64,000 nt of DNA from Synechococcales cyanobacterium C42_A2020_086 (GCA_015272325.1 JACYLU010000015.1:62001-126000); one strand, 5' to 3'. Counted from the stretch's first letter, positions 44,920-55,375 are shown. The notes: a model not told the origin generated them from the sequence alone. Numbers and translations are program-made.

Positions 44920-46611
44920 TCACAGTTGCCGACTGCGGCTGATTTGGGTGCTGAGCAAAATCACCGGCAGAATGCCGACAGCGACAATTGCTAGGGCCGG
45001 AGCAGCCGCTTCTGCCAAGCGCTCATCGGAGGCCAGGCGGTACACCTCAACGGCCAAGGTATCAAAATTAAAGGGACGTACAATCAGCGTTGCCGGCAGC
45101 TCCTTCATCACATCCACAAAGACGAGGATCACCGCCGTTAGCAGTCCACCGGTCATTAGCGGCGCATGTACCCGCAGCAGGGTTTGGGTAGCCCCATGAC
45201 CTAGGGATCGGGCTGCATCATCCAGACTCGGCTTGATCCGCACCAAATTTGACTCTACGGTATTAAATGCCACCGCCAGGAACCGCACTAGATAGGCAAA
45301 GACGAGAGCAGCAATCGTACCGCTGAGCAGCAGCCCAGTCGAGATGCCGAAGGTCGAGCGCATCCAGGTATCGATGGTATTGTCGAACTGCCCCAGGGGA
45401 ATCAGGACGCCGACGGCAATCACCGATCCCGGAATCGCGTAGCCGGTCGCAGCAACTCGCACTGCCAAATTCATCAGCGGATTGGGCACCAAGCGCAGCC
45501 CGTAAGCCATGATCAGTGCCAGTCCCATAGCAATGGCGGCCGTGAGGAGCGATAGCAACAGGCTGTTGCTGGCCAACTGCCAAAAGCGGCTGCCAAACCG
45601 CTCGGTGACGTTCGCCAGCGCCATGTGCAGCAGCCTCAGGGCAGGCACAGCAAACCCGAGCAGCACCGGCAACCCGCAGGCTAAAGTGGCTAATCCGGCT
45701 CGCCAGCCCCGCAACCGGTAAGGCGATGCCGCCTGATAGCGACTCGTGCTCTGGTAATAGCGACTGCGCCGCCGCGACCATTGCTCCAGCAGTAGCGCAA
45801 TCAACACAAACAGCATCAGTAGTGCCGAGAGCTGCGAGGCGGCAACTCGTTCGCCCATGTTGAACCACGTGCGGTAAATGCCGACCGTGAAGGTATCGAC
45901 TGCGAAATACTGCACCGTACCGTAGTCGTTGAGGGTTTCCATCAGCACCAGCGCCAGCCCCGCCACAATCGCCGGACGAGCCAGCGGCAGCGCCACTCGC
46001 CAGAAGCTGCGCCACGGACCGCATCCCAACGACCGGCTCGCTTCCAGCGTACACACCGACTGCTCCCGGAAGGCTACCCGCGCTAGCAGATAGACATAGG
46101 GATAGAGCACCAGACTCAGCATAGCCACGGCTCCTGGCAGTGAGCGAATCGCCGGAAACCAGTAGTCATTGACGCTGGTCCAGCCGAAGAGGCTACGCAG
46201 ACCAGTTTGCACCGGGCCGTAGAACTCCAGCAGCTCGGTATACACATACGCCAACAAGTAGGCCGGCACCGCCAACGGCAGCAGCAGCGCCCATTGCCAG
46301 ATCCAGCTGCCCGGAAACTGGGCCATGCTCACTAACCAAGCGGTGCTAACGCCAATCACGGTGGTACCCAGACTCACGCCCAGCATGAGCAGCAGTGAGT
46401 TGCTGATGTAGCGCGGCAGAACCGTCGTTGCCAGGTGCTGCCAGACATCGCCGGTATCGCGAAAGACACTGCTTAGCACCACCAGCATGGGCAGGGCAAT
46501 CAGTAGAGCAATGATGATCACAACACCTGTCCAGCCGCTAGCCAGCCGCCGAGCGGATAGCCCTGCCGCGGTAGGGGCAGCAGGTGCATGGGATGGGGAA
46601 ACAGAGGACAA
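44920..46611 (-). CDS. Fe3+-type ABC transporter permease (FutB/FbpB-like)
   Basis: A 563-residue fused permease with two sets of about six membrane helices. Each half carries the EAA loop: EASRSLGCGPWRSFWRVALP in the first and DDAARSLGHGATQTLLRVHA in the second. This double-permease form is typical of ferric iron importers (FutB, FbpB, SfuB). The start is TTG at 46611, with GGAG about 11 bp upstream. The ATP-binding gene is divergent, 95 bp away, with a Fur-box-like palindrome between them. No binding protein gene is in the window. Thiamine or phosphonate permeases share the fold, so the iron assignment rests on context. Confidence 0.87.
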   Translation of the reverse strand: MSSVSPSHAPAAPTAAGLSARRLASGWTGVVIIIALLIALPMLVVLSSVFRDTGDVWQHLATTVLPRYISNSLLLMLGVSLGTTVIGVSTAWLVSMAQFPGSWIWQWALLLPLAVPAYLLAYVYTELLEFYGPVQTGLRSLFGWTSVNDYWFPAIRSLPGAVAMLSLVLYPYVYLLARVAFREQSVCTLEASRSLGCGPWRSFWRVALPLARPAIVAGLALVLMETLNDYGTVQYFAVDTFTVGIYRTWFNMGERVAASQLSALLMLFVLIALLLEQWSRRRSRYYQSTSRYQAASPYRLRGWRAGLATLACGLPVLLGFAVPALRLLHMALANVTERFGSRFWQLASNSLLLSLLTAAIAMGLALIMAYGLRLVPNPLMNLAVRVAATGYAIPGSVIAVGVLIPLGQFDNTIDTWMRSTFGISTGLLLSGTIAALVFAYLVRFLAVAFNTVESNLVRIKPSLDDAARSLGHGATQTLLRVHAPLMTGGLLTAVILVFVDVMKELPATLIVRPFNFDTLAVEVYRLASDERLAEAAAPALAIVAVGILPVILLSTQISRSRQL

Positions 46612-46641
46612 AGCTACTCAGACTCCAAGGAAAAGACTATG

Positions 46642-46655
46642 CTAATGAGAATTAG
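46642..46655. promoter_or_regulatory. Candidate Fur box in the divergent transporter promoter
   Basis: CTAAT-GAGA-ATTAG is a perfect inverted repeat, flanked as TGCTAATGAGAATTAGTTG. This resembles the A/T-rich Fur consensus built from NAT(A/T)AT units. It lies between the divergent permease and ATPase genes, as expected for iron-regulated transport. A possible -10, CTATAAAG, follows on the plus strand near 46673. Confidence 0.5.
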
Positions 46656-46706
46656 TTGCAGTGGCTCTTTAAACTATAAAGTTTAGGTAGCCCAATTGAG
46701 CTGACG

Positions 46707-47882
46707 ATGGTCCAGCTTGCGCTCAACTTTTCCGCTCAGTTTACCGCCTTCTTGCCCATGCTCCAGAGTCCGCTTTCGATGCCGGCTTTAAAGACCGCTC
46801 CCATACTCCAACTCGATCAGGTGAGCCGTCGATTTGCGCCTACTGCCCCTCCAGCGGTTGCTTCGGTGAGCCTCACAGTGCAGCAGGGCGACTTGCTCAG
46901 TCTGTTGGGGCCTTCCGGCTGCGGTAAGACGACCCTCCTGCGGCTAATTGCCGGATTTGAGGTTCCAGAGAGCGGCAGCATCATGATCGCCGAGCAGCCG
47001 GTTGCCGGCAGCGAGGTTTGGCTGCCCCCAGAAAAGCGCGGCGTGGGTATGGTCTTTCAAGACTATGCCCTGTTTCCTCACCTAACGATCAGCCAGAATG
47101 TTGCCTTTGGTTTGAGCCAAAAACCGAGCGCTGCGGTCAAGCAGCGGATTCAGGAAGTGCTGGCCCTCGTTCGGCTAGACGGCATGGCGCATCGCTATCC
47201 CCATCAGCTCTCGGGTGGGCAGCAGCAGCGGGTGGCTTTGGCACGGGCGTTGGCACCCCATCCGTTTCTAGTGCTGCTCGATGAACCCCTGAGCAATCTT
47301 GATGTGCAGGTGCGGCTACAGCTACGGCAAGAGCTGCGCGATATCCTGAAGGCCGCGGGCACCTCGGCTGTATTTGTCACCCACGACCAAGAAGAGGCGC
47401 TGTCGATTGCTGACCAAGTTGCGGTGATGCGGCAAGGGCATCTTGAGCAGATCGGTACTCCTGAGGAGCTTTACCGGCAGCCTAGGTCGCGCTTTGTGGC
47501 CGAGTTCGTCACCCAAGCGAACTTTTTGCCGGCTCGCTACAGCGGTTCGGGCTGGGAAACTGAATTGGGCGTTGTGCCGGCAGCGCAGATTGTGGCAGGC
47601 AATGCTGAACAGCCCGATTTGCCGGAGCGGGTTGATCTGATGCTTCGCCAAGAAGATCTGCTGCTGCACCCCGATCCCGATGGACTGCTGATCGTGCGCG
47701 ACCGACAGTTTCTGGGGCGGGAATATCGCTATGGTGTGCAGACTCCTAACGGTCTGAACCTCGTAGCGCGGACGTCCTGCGACCTGTGGCTGCCGGTAGG
47801 AGCGGCGGTGCAGGTTACCATTGCCCCTAGCGCTACTCTGCGAGCCTTTGCACCCCAACCCGACTCGGCAGCACCCGACTAG
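46707..47882 (+). CDS. Fe3+-type ABC transporter ATP-binding protein (FutC/FbpC-like)
   Basis: The 391-residue protein has Walker A GPSGCGKTTLLRL at 68-80, Q-loop GMVFQDYALFPHLTISQNVA, signature HQLSGGQQQRVALARALA, Walker B LVLLDEPLSNLDVQ and switch FVTHDQEEALSIADQ. A C-terminal TOBE-type region follows with LMLRQEDLLLHPDPDG. The ATPase is of the FbpC/PotA class that partners double permeases such as the divergent neighbour. The frame from ATG 46707 includes a 25-residue leader of doubtful use; ATG codons at 46758 and 46782 are alternatives. It ends 7 bp before the convergent TonB-like gene. Confidence 0.88.
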   Translation: MVQLALNFSAQFTAFLPMLQSPLSMPALKTAPILQLDQVSRRFAPTAPPAVASVSLTVQQGDLLSLLGPSGCGKTTLLRLIAGFEVPESGSIMIAEQPVAGSEVWLPPEKRGVGMVFQDYALFPHLTISQNVAFGLSQKPSAAVKQRIQEVLALVRLDGMAHRYPHQLSGGQQQRVALARALAPHPFLVLLDEPLSNLDVQVRLQLRQELRDILKAAGTSAVFVTHDQEEALSIADQVAVMRQGHLEQIGTPEELYRQPRSRFVAEFVTQANFLPARYSGSGWETELGVVPAAQIVAGNAEQPDLPERVDLMLRQEDLLLHPDPDGLLIVRDRQFLGREYRYGVQTPNGLNLVARTSCDLWLPVGAAVQVTIAPSATLRAFAPQPDSAAPD

Positions 47883-47889
47883 CGTAACC

Positions 47890-48984
47890 TTAGCTGGGTA
47901 ACTGCGACCAGAGCACCACAATGGTGCCGCTGCCATCTTGGGTGGGGACGAGGTTGAGATAGCCGGTATACGCGCCACGGGTCACCTCATAGAGCCGCCC
48001 GCCACCGTAGCCGCCTGCCTCTGTCAGCATAAACTGGCTGGCTTGCAGCGCTGAATTGAGGACAGGATAGAACTGATCCGGCAGGGTATTCAGTACTAGA
48101 CGGAGCTGTCCGCCGGTTTCGGGTCTAGGAGTCGTGCCGCTGAAGAAAGCCTCCGGCTGGAAAAACTGTGATATGTCCGCCGTGTTACCGGCTGCAAGGG
48201 TATCCAGGATGTTCACTAACTCCGCTCGCATCGTGTCATTGCCCTGCAGATCGGCTAGCTGAATCGGCGCTGGCGTCACAATATATACCGTGGTATTGAT
48301 ATCCGACGACAAAATATTCAGGTAGCGCCTCTTGCCATCTTTGGCAATTTCGTAAACTTTGCGTCCGGTTTCTTCTAAATCGGAGCGCTGCTTGACGGTG
48401 TAGCCCTGAGCGGTGAGCTGCTGCAGCAGGGTGTCCCCGGTGTCGCGAAATGGAACTCCTGTGATCTGGCGGCAGGTTCCTAGCCCAAAGCAGCCGGCTT
48501 CTGCGCCAGCCACCAGGGGCACATCGCCAAAGGGAATGGCAGGGGGCGGTACGGCAGGGGGTGCGGCAGGGGATGGACTAGCGACAGGTGTTGGAGAAGG
48601 CAACTCTGGGCTAGGAGTGGGCGAGGGTGCTGGTGGAGGCGGAGGAGATGCGGCAACCGGCGGTGGTTGGGGCTGCACTGCCTGGGGAGGTGGCACAGCC
48701 GGCGGTGAAGGGGGCGGCGAGGGCGGCGATGCAGCCGGAGAAGGCGGAACTGATGGGGAGGGCAGCGGCGACGGCGGAGTGGGCCGCACAGGCTCAGGAG
48801 TGCGTGTGACCTGCACCTCGTTCTCCAGGTTCTCTAGGGCAGAAGTGGTCGGATCAAAGTCATTCTCTCCTCCTGGCCAAGGCAAGAGGAATAGCAGAGC
48901 ATGCAGCCCCAGCGAGATAAACAGCGCAGGTCGAATCAACCAACTCACCGGAATTGGAACCGCTTTCAAAAATGTGTTATGCAC
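47890..48984 (-). CDS. TonB-like proline-rich membrane protein
   Basis: The 364-residue protein has an N-terminal helix PALFISLGLHALLFLLPWP at about 19-37, similar in kind to TonB N-termini. A long Pro/Ser/Ala region spans about 60-150 with P-P-S-P and P-P-P-A runs that could cross the periplasm. The C-terminal domain of about 200 residues is folded and contains GCFGLGTCRQITGVPFRDTG and YLNILSSDINTTVYIVTP. This C-domain is not the classic TonB fold, so an energy-transducer role is only possible. Beside Fe-type transporter genes it could help outer-membrane uptake. Start GTG at 48984; no ATG is near. Confidence 0.72.
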   Translation of the reverse strand: MHNTFLKAVPIPVSWLIRPALFISLGLHALLFLLPWPGGENDFDPTTSALENLENEVQVTRTPEPVRPTPPSPLPSPSVPPSPAASPPSPPPSPPAVPPPQAVQPQPPPVAASPPPPPAPSPTPSPELPSPTPVASPSPAAPPAVPPPAIPFGDVPLVAGAEAGCFGLGTCRQITGVPFRDTGDTLLQQLTAQGYTVKQRSDLEETGRKVYEIAKDGKRRYLNILSSDINTTVYIVTPAPIQLADLQGNDTMRAELVNILDTLAAGNTADISQFFQPEAFFSGTTPRPETGGQLRLVLNTLPDQFYPVLNSALQASQFMLTEAGGYGGGRLYEVTRGAYTGYLNLVPTQDGSGTIVVLWSQLPS

Positions 48985-49630
48985 AGCCCTGTACTCAGAA
49001 GTAGAAGGTCATTGGCTAGTCAAATTCAGCGAGTCAAATTCAGACGTTAGCCCTACACCACAGTCGCTATCCGGTCTCACGCAACGCCGCCTCCTGCGCC
49101 ACCATCGATTGAGCCAGTTAAGCTGACTTGCTCGATTTGGTTGACCTAAGTTAGCTCGCCGTAGCCAGTCCAGGTCGCTCAATCTAACCGCGCAGTCGTC
49201 GGCGGTTTGCTGCATTAACCGCTACAATCAACACGGATAGCCTTGATATCCTAGCAGCTCAATTGCGAACGATTCTTAACTGAGTCTAGAGCCTTTTGCA
49301 AGGGGATTGCGATCTTTGCACAAAGATTTTGGCTTTGATTTTGGCTTTTTAGGACGAGAGCACATAGGTGCAGTTCAGAACTCGCGGACAATCATTGGGG
49401 GACAAGCATCAGGCGGACTGCATTTTTGATGGTACCGGTTCTACATTTTTCGCAATTTTGAAAAATGCAATTCGCTGCTTCTTTTGAGGGTGATGAACCA
49501 TCATCAAGCAATGAGAAAACTGGTTTGCGCCTGAAGCTGAAACCGTAGCGCAGCAGTACAAGGATATCAATGCTACGATTGCCACAGGAGAAGAAATAAG
49601 GACATCTAATTTACGTCAAGGATTCGCTTC
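48985..49630. other. 646-bp divergent region and probable pnp leader
   Basis: AGTCAAATTCAG recurs with a 14-bp period near 49019. GATTTTGGCTTT occurs at 49325-49336 and 49337-49348, exactly abutting. A hairpin CATTTTTC...GAAAAATG lies at 49444-49467 and a second, TGATG...CATCA, at 49491-49505. The leader may fold and serve PNPase autocontrol, as in enterobacteria, but this is untested inference. No gene is recognised. Confidence 0.5.
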
Positions 49631-51781
49631 ATGTTGGAAGAAATTGACAAGTCGATATCGGTAGACAGTAGAGATATTCGACTCAAAGTAGGTTTACTTG
49701 CACCTCAAGCAGGAGGATCAGTATTAATTCAATCAGAAGACACGGCCGTATTGGTGACTGCAACGCGAGCAGCCGCCCGAGAAGGCATTGACTTCTTGCC
49801 GTTGTTGGTGGATTACGAAGAGAGACTGTATGCCGCCGGCCGCATTCCCGGTGGCTTTCTGCGTCGAGAGGGGCGACCGCCAGAACGAGCGACCCTGATT
49901 AGCCGCTTGATTGACCGCCCACTGCGTCCCCTGTTTCCGAACTGGCTGCGCGATGACATTCAAGTAGTCGCCACTACCCTATCGCTAGACGAGCGGGTTC
50001 CTCCCGATGTGCTGGCGGTGACTGGGGCTTCCATTGCCACGCTGCTGGCGAAAATTCCTTTCAATGGACCAATGGCGGCGGTGCGCGTGGGGCTGATTGG
50101 CGATGATTTCATCATTAACCCCACCTATCACGAAATCGAAGCGGGAGATTTGGACTTGGTCGTGGCTGGCTCACCGGACGGCGTGATCATGGTGGAGGCG
50201 GGTGCCAACCAGTTGCCTGAGCAAGATATCATCGAAGCCATCGATTTTGGCTATGAGGTCGTGCGCGATTTGATCCAGGCGCAGCGCGATCTGTTGGACG
50301 AGCTAGGCATCGAAATTGTCCGCGAACCCGAACCAGAAGTCGATCCCACCCTGGAAAACTTCATCAGCGAGCGAGTGCAGGAACCGGTGAAGCAGATTCT
50401 CACTCGCTTTGAGTTGACAAAACCCGAGCGCGATGAAGCGCTGGATGCTGTGAAAGAGCAGGTGGTCGCTGCCATCGAAGCATTGCCAGAAGAAGACCCG
50501 GTGCGGGTGGCGGCTAGCCTTGATGCCAAGGCGGTGGGCAACACCTACAAAGACATTACCAAAAAGCTGATGCGGAAGCAGATCCTCGAAGAAGGTGTGC
50601 GGGTGGATGGTCGCAAGCTGAACGAAGTGCGCCCAATTTCCTGCCGGACTAGTCTGCTGCCGAAGCGAGTTCACGGAAGTGCTCTGTTTCAGCGCGGCTT
50701 GACTCAGGTGATGTCGATTGTGACGCTGGGCACGCCGGGAGAAGCGCAAGAGCTAGACGATCTTCATCCCGATGAAGAAAAGCGCTACATGCATCACTAT
50801 AATATGCCGCCCTACTCGGTGGGAGAAACCAAGCCGATGCGCTCTCCCGGACGGCGGGAAATTGGCCATGGGGCGTTGGCAGAACGGGCCCTGGTGCCGG
50901 TGATTCCACCCAAGGAGCAATTTCCCTACGTGATTCGCGTGGTTTCGGAGGTGCTGTCCTCGAATGGTTCAACCTCGATGGGATCGGTCTGTGGCTCTAC
51001 GCTGGCGCTCATGGATGCCGGAGTGCCGATTTTGAAGCCGGTGAGCGGTGCCGCCATGGGGCTGATCAAAGAGGGCGAGGAAGTGCGTATCCTCACTGAT
51101 ATTCAGGGCATCGAGGATTTTCTCGGCGACATGGACTTCAAAGTGGCCGGTACAGACCAAGGCATTACCGCGCTGCAAATGGACATGAAAATCACTGGGT
51201 TGCCGATGCAGGTAGTAGCTGACGCGATCAACCAGGCTCGTCCCGCCCGAATGCATATCTTGGAGAAAATGCTGGCCACTCTCAGTCAGCCCCGAGCCGA
51301 GTTGTCGCCCTATGCGCCGCGCCTGATTACTATCAAGATCGACCCCGACTTGATTGGCATGATCATCGGTCCAGGTGGCAAGACGATCAAAGGCATCACC
51401 GAGCAAACTGGTGCCAAGATCGACATTGACGACGATGGTACAGTCACGATCTCGGCAGTGGATGGCAACAAAGGCAAGCAGGCTCGCGCCATTATTGAGG
51501 GCATGACCCGCAAGCTCAGTGCTGGTGATGTTTATGTAGGTCGCGTGACGCGAATTATCCCCATCGGCGCTTTCGTGGAATTCCTGCCGGGTAAGGAAGG
51601 CATGATTCATATTTCCCAACTGGCAGACTACCGCGTCGGCAAAGTGGAAGATGAGGTATCTGTCGGCGATGAGGTGATCGTCAAGGTACGGGAAATTGAC
51701 AGCCGTGGTCGGATTAACCTGACGCGACTCGGCATCCATCCTGACGAAGCAGCGGCGGCTCGGGAAGCAGCCACAAGCTGA
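49631..51781 (+). CDS. pnp: Polynucleotide phosphorylase
   Basis: The 716-residue enzyme is complete. It has two RNase PH domains (about 5-220 and 320-550) separated by a helical linker. The catalytic region of the second core contains [20 protein letters not shown] and DILGDED-like [20 protein letters not shown]. The KH domain has [20 protein letters not shown]. The S1 domain spans the end, [20 protein letters not shown]. It degrades RNA from the 3' end with phosphate, and in cyanobacteria also adds 3' tails. Start ATG at 49631. The long leader may be involved in self-regulation. Confidence 0.97.
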   Translation: MLEEIDKSISVDSRDIRLKVGLLAPQAGGSVLIQSEDTAVLVTATRAAAREGIDFLPLLVDYEERLYAAGRIPGGFLRREGRPPERATLISRLIDRPLRPLFPNWLRDDIQVVATTLSLDERVPPDVLAVTGASIATLLAKIPFNGPMAAVRVGLIGDDFIINPTYHEIEAGDLDLVVAGSPDGVIMVEAGANQLPEQDIIEAIDFGYEVVRDLIQAQRDLLDELGIEIVREPEPEVDPTLENFISERVQEPVKQILTRFELTKPERDEALDAVKEQVVAAIEALPEEDPVRVAASLDAKAVGNTYKDITKKLMRKQILEEGVRVDGRKLNEVRPISCRTSLLPKRVHGSALFQRGLTQVMSIVTLGTPGEAQELDDLHPDEEKRYMHHYNMPPYSVGETKPMRSPGRREIGHGALAERALVPVIPPKEQFPYVIRVVSEVLSSNGSTSMGSVCGSTLALMDAGVPILKPVSGAAMGLIKEGEEVRILTDIQGIEDFLGDMDFKVAGTDQGITALQMDMKITGLPMQVVADAINQARPARMHILEKMLATLSQPRAELSPYAPRLITIKIDPDLIGMIIGPGGKTIKGITEQTGAKIDIDDDGTVTISAVDGNKGKQARAIIEGMTRKLSAGDVYVGRVTRIIPIGAFVEFLPGKEGMIHISQLADYRVGKVEDEVSVGDEVIVKVREIDSRGRINLTRLGIHPDEAAAAREAATS

Positions 51782-52018
51782 CCTCCATTGTCTCTCCGGC
51801 GGAGAAGGTTGAAGCCGTTTCCTCTCTCAGAGAAAAAGCTAGGGTGAGGGCATCATTGCCTGGCAACGAACCGCACCCTGCCTCCTGCCGCAGAGGTGTA
51901 CAATGAATCCAATTCATGGCGGCTTCGGCTGCACAGCTCAGGGACAGTGAACTCAATGTCGGGTTATCACTGCCGCTGAGTTTTTCGTTCATTGGCCATC
52001 CCAACAGTTCTGGCTTGC

Positions 52019-55000
52019 ATGGCAATTCTACACGGAAGCTGGGTAGTCTGCCCCAATCACCAACCTGCTGATTCAGATGTGAACCCCTGGGGGGGATACT
52101 TTTTTTTGTGGGGAGAAACCTGGCGACGGCTCGAACCTCTCCCCGAACAGCCAGCGCAGAACGGTGTCGCTGCCCTGGAGCATCCCTTTGCCATGTCGCT
52201 TGCCGAACTGACTGACTTGCTGCGGTCGCTGCATCAGTCGCAACAGCTCAACTGGACTGTCGCAGAAGTCCCGCTGACGGTGCCGGTTGTCGCTGGGTCC
52301 GCCCGTTCCCGAAAGCGCACCTCCACGTTGGAACGACCGACCTCGCCCCGCTGGCAATCGCTGGTAGCTACGTTGCCCACGTTCCTGATACCGCTACCGA
52401 CTGCAGATTCACCAGGGCTGCTGCCGCAACTCTCGGCTGGAGCGCTGCTCGATCCGAGCAATCCAGAAGACCACTCCACAGCGCTAGAACTCCGCCCCTG
52501 GCAGGTGCCGGGACTACGCCTGACCGCTCAAGAGGCACTGCGGCTGTTGCAGTCGCTGCCCCTCAGCTCCATGCCGGGCGAAGAAACCTCGTGGCTGGGA
52601 GCCGATCTCCGCTATTGGTCCCATGTAGCGCGCTGGCATCTCGATTTGCTGGCCCGAGGCAAGTTTCTGCCCGAGCTGGCATTGGCGACAGAGGCGAAGG
52701 GGGTGAGCTGGGCGCGGTGGCGAGTCTTGATCGATAGTGCAGTCGATCAGGCTCGACTCGAACAGTTTACTCGCCGCATGCCGGGATCGTGCCGCAGCTA
52801 TAGTGAAGACACTACTTCCCCACCGCCTGATCGCCGCGAGCTGCTGCTGTCCTTCCTCAATAGCGTTACCGATGCTCAGGTGCGGGCCGTGGCTGCGGCT
52901 CAACCTTTGCCCACCGCCCCCCTGCCGAAAGACCTGCCACTGCGCGACTGGCTGCAAGCCTTGGGCAACGCGGCTGCGCTACCTGACCTGCCTGGGCTAG
53001 AGCGGCTGTCTGCTGCTCTCACCACCTGGACCGCTCCTCTCCAGGGGCAAATCCAATCCCTCGCGGCTTTTCGCACCTGCTTTTATCTGCATCCGCCTGC
53101 TCCTGGCCAAACCGATTGGACGTTGGAGTATTTCCTGCAGGCAGCCAACGATCCGGATTTCCTCGTGAGCGCTCGCGTTGTTTGGGAGAATCCGGTAGAC
53201 CGTTTGGAGTACATGGGGCGCACAATCAACTCACCACAGGAGACCTTGCTTGCCGGTTTGGGGCTGGCGTCGCGGCTGTATCCGGTGATCGAACCCAGCT
53301 TGCAGTCGGCTCAGCCGCAGTGTTCAATCTTGACGCCGCAGCAGGTCTATGAATTCATTAAGTCCACGGCGTGGCGGCTGCAAGACAGCGGCTTTGGCGT
53401 GATTCTGCCTCCTAGCTTGGCTAATCAGGAAGGCTGGGCGAATCGGTTGGGGCTGCGGGTGCAGGCGGAAACCCCCAAACTCGGCAAGAATCAGCGGCTG
53501 GGGCTGCAAAGCTTGCTTAACTTTAAGTGGGAACTGACCATCGGCGGGCAGCGGCTCTCGAAGGCGGAGTTTGATCGATTGGTCGCGCTGAACACACCGC
53601 TAGTAGAAATTAACGGCGAGTGGGTGGAGCTGCGGCCGCAGGATATTCGCTCGGCGCAGGCATTTTTCGAGAGCCGCAAAGACCAGATGTCGCTGTCGCT
53701 GGAAGATGCTCTGCGTATCAGCACGGGCGATACCCAGATGATTGAAAAGCTGCCGGTTCTGAGTTTTGAAGCTTCGGGGGCGCTGCAAGAACTGATCACC
53801 ACCCTAACCACCGGCAATCAAAGTATCGAGCTGATTGATCCACCGAAGGGCTTTCGCGGTCAACTGCGGCCCTATCAGCTGCGCGGCGTATCCTGGCTGG
53901 CGTTTCTGGAACGCTGGAGCTTGGGTGCGTGCTTGGCAGACGATATGGGTTTAGGCAAAACACCGCAGTTCATTGCTTTGCTGCTGCATCTGCAAGAGCA
54001 AGAGGCGCTAGAACACCCAACGCTGCTGGTCTGTCCAACCTCGGTGCTGGGCAACTGGGAGCGGGAAGTGAAACGGTTTGCCCCCAGCCTGAAAACCCTG
54101 GTACACCACGGCGACAAACGACTTCAAGGCAAAGCCTTCGCCAAAGCTGCGGCAGACCACCACCTGGTGATTACCAGCTACTCGCTGGTGCATCGCGATA
54201 TCAAAGCGTTGCAAGGTGTTACTTGGCAGGGTGTGGTTCTCGACGAAGCCCAAAATATCAAAAACTCCGAGTCCAAACAATCCCAAGCGGTGCGCCAGCT
54301 CGATGCCCAGTTCCGGATTGCCCTGACGGGAACCCCAGTCGAAAACCGCCTCAGCGAACTCTGGTCGATTATGGATTTCCTCAATCCCGGCTATCTGGGA
54401 CCAAAGAACTTTTTCCAGCGCCGCTTTGCCATTCCCATCGAGCGCTATGGCGATACAGCATCCCTACGCACCCTGCGATCACTGGTGCAGCCGTTCATTT
54501 TGCGCCGCCTCAAAACCGACCGTTCGATTATTCAAGATCTGCCCGAGAAACAGGAAATGACCGTCTTCTGCGGGCTGTCTGCCGAGCAGGCCAGTTTGTA
54601 TCAGCAGCTTGTGGAGCAATCATTGGTCCAGATCGAATCGGCCGAGGGCATCCAGCGACGAGGCATGATTCTGGCGCTCTTGACGCGGCTCAAGCAAGTC
54701 TGCAACCATCCGCTGCTGTATAAAGCGGGCGACGAGAGCGACGAGGGCGAGTCCAAGAAGAAATCAGGCAATTTATTGGATCTGCGAATCGAGCAGCCGG
54801 CTGTGTTCCGCTCGCTGTCGGGTAAGCTGCAGCGCCTCGAAGAAATGCTGGAGGAGGTGCTAGCTGAAGGCGATCGCTCGCTGATTTTCACCCAGTTTGC
54901 AAGCTGGGGTAAGGTGCTGCAATCCTTTCTGGAGCAGCAGTTCAACCGGGAAGTGCTCTTCCTCTATGGCGGCAGTTCTAAGAAGCAGCGGGAAGAAATG

Positions 55001-55375
55001 ATTGACCGCTTCCAAAACGACCCACAGGGACCGCGTATCTTCATCCTGTCGCTGAAGGCAGGCGGTGTGGGGCTAAACCTGACTCGCGCCAATCATGTGT
55101 TTCACTTTGATCGCTGGTGGAACCCCGCTGTCGAGAATCAAGCTACCGATCGGGTCTTCCGCATCGGGCAGACGCGCAACGTGCAGGTCCACAAGTTTGT
55201 TTGCACCGGCACCCTAGAAGAGCGGATCCACGAATTAATTGAAAGTAAAAAAGCCCTATCGGAGCAAGTCGTGGGTGCCGGCGAAAACTGGCTCACCGAA
55301 CTCGACACCGACGCTTTGCGCAATCTGCTACTGCTGGATCGCGCTGCCGTGATTGACGATGAAACCAGCGAATAG
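52019..55375 (+). CDS. SNF2-family DEAD/DEAH-like helicase
   Basis: The product is 1118 residues from the ATG at 52019; the frame extends nine codons upstream. The first 580 residues form a large N-terminal region typical of bacterial SNF2 proteins. The motor has Walker A DMGLGKT at 642-648, box II DEAQNIKN at 742, LTGTPVENRLSELWSIMDFL, and in lobe 2 LKAGGVGLNLTRANHVFHFD, then DRWWNPAVENQATDRVFRIG. Such proteins translocate on double-stranded DNA and remodel complexes, or act with RNA polymerase like RapA. The residue after the P-loop threonine is Pro (GKTPQ), where Ile/Leu is usual. The gene stands alone downstream of pnp, 238 bp away. Confidence 0.94.
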   Translation: MAILHGSWVVCPNHQPADSDVNPWGGYFFLWGETWRRLEPLPEQPAQNGVAALEHPFAMSLAELTDLLRSLHQSQQLNWTVAEVPLTVPVVAGSARSRKRTSTLERPTSPRWQSLVATLPTFLIPLPTADSPGLLPQLSAGALLDPSNPEDHSTALELRPWQVPGLRLTAQEALRLLQSLPLSSMPGEETSWLGADLRYWSHVARWHLDLLARGKFLPELALATEAKGVSWARWRVLIDSAVDQARLEQFTRRMPGSCRSYSEDTTSPPPDRRELLLSFLNSVTDAQVRAVAAAQPLPTAPLPKDLPLRDWLQALGNAAALPDLPGLERLSAALTTWTAPLQGQIQSLAAFRTCFYLHPPAPGQTDWTLEYFLQAANDPDFLVSARVVWENPVDRLEYMGRTINSPQETLLAGLGLASRLYPVIEPSLQSAQPQCSILTPQQVYEFIKSTAWRLQDSGFGVILPPSLANQEGWANRLGLRVQAETPKLGKNQRLGLQSLLNFKWELTIGGQRLSKAEFDRLVALNTPLVEINGEWVELRPQDIRSAQAFFESRKDQMSLSLEDALRISTGDTQMIEKLPVLSFEASGALQELITTLTTGNQSIELIDPPKGFRGQLRPYQLRGVSWLAFLERWSLGACLADDMGLGKTPQFIALLLHLQEQEALEHPTLLVCPTSVLGNWEREVKRFAPSLKTLVHHGDKRLQGKAFAKAAADHHLVITSYSLVHRDIKALQGVTWQGVVLDEAQNIKNSESKQSQAVRQLDAQFRIALTGTPVENRLSELWSIMDFLNPGYLGPKNFFQRRFAIPIERYGDTASLRTLRSLVQPFILRRLKTDRSIIQDLPEKQEMTVFCGLSAEQASLYQQLVEQSLVQIESAEGIQRRGMILALLTRLKQVCNHPLLYKAGDESDEGESKKKSGNLLDLRIEQPAVFRSLSGKLQRLEEMLEEVLAEGDRSLIFTQFASWGKVLQSFLEQQFNREVLFLYGGSSKKQREEMIDRFQNDPQGPRIFILSLKAGGVGLNLTRANHVFHFDRWWNPAVENQATDRVFRIGQTRNVQVHKFVCTGTLEERIHELIESKKALSEQVVGAGENWLTELDTDALRNLLLLDRAAVIDDETSE

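Noticed and set aside
48413-49126. 237-codon plus-strand frame, Gly-rich
   Set aside because: It is the antisense of the proline-rich spacer of the TonB-like gene, which creates long open frames on the other strand.
50969-51739. 256-codon minus-strand frame
   Set aside because: Antisense shadow of pnp.
51785-51850. Inverted repeat TCTCC-GGC-GGAGA after pnp as terminator
   Set aside because: No run of T follows it; stem only 5 bp.
53929-54723. 264-codon plus-strand frame within the helicase
   Set aside because: Alternate frame of the SNF2 motor region; no domain of its own.
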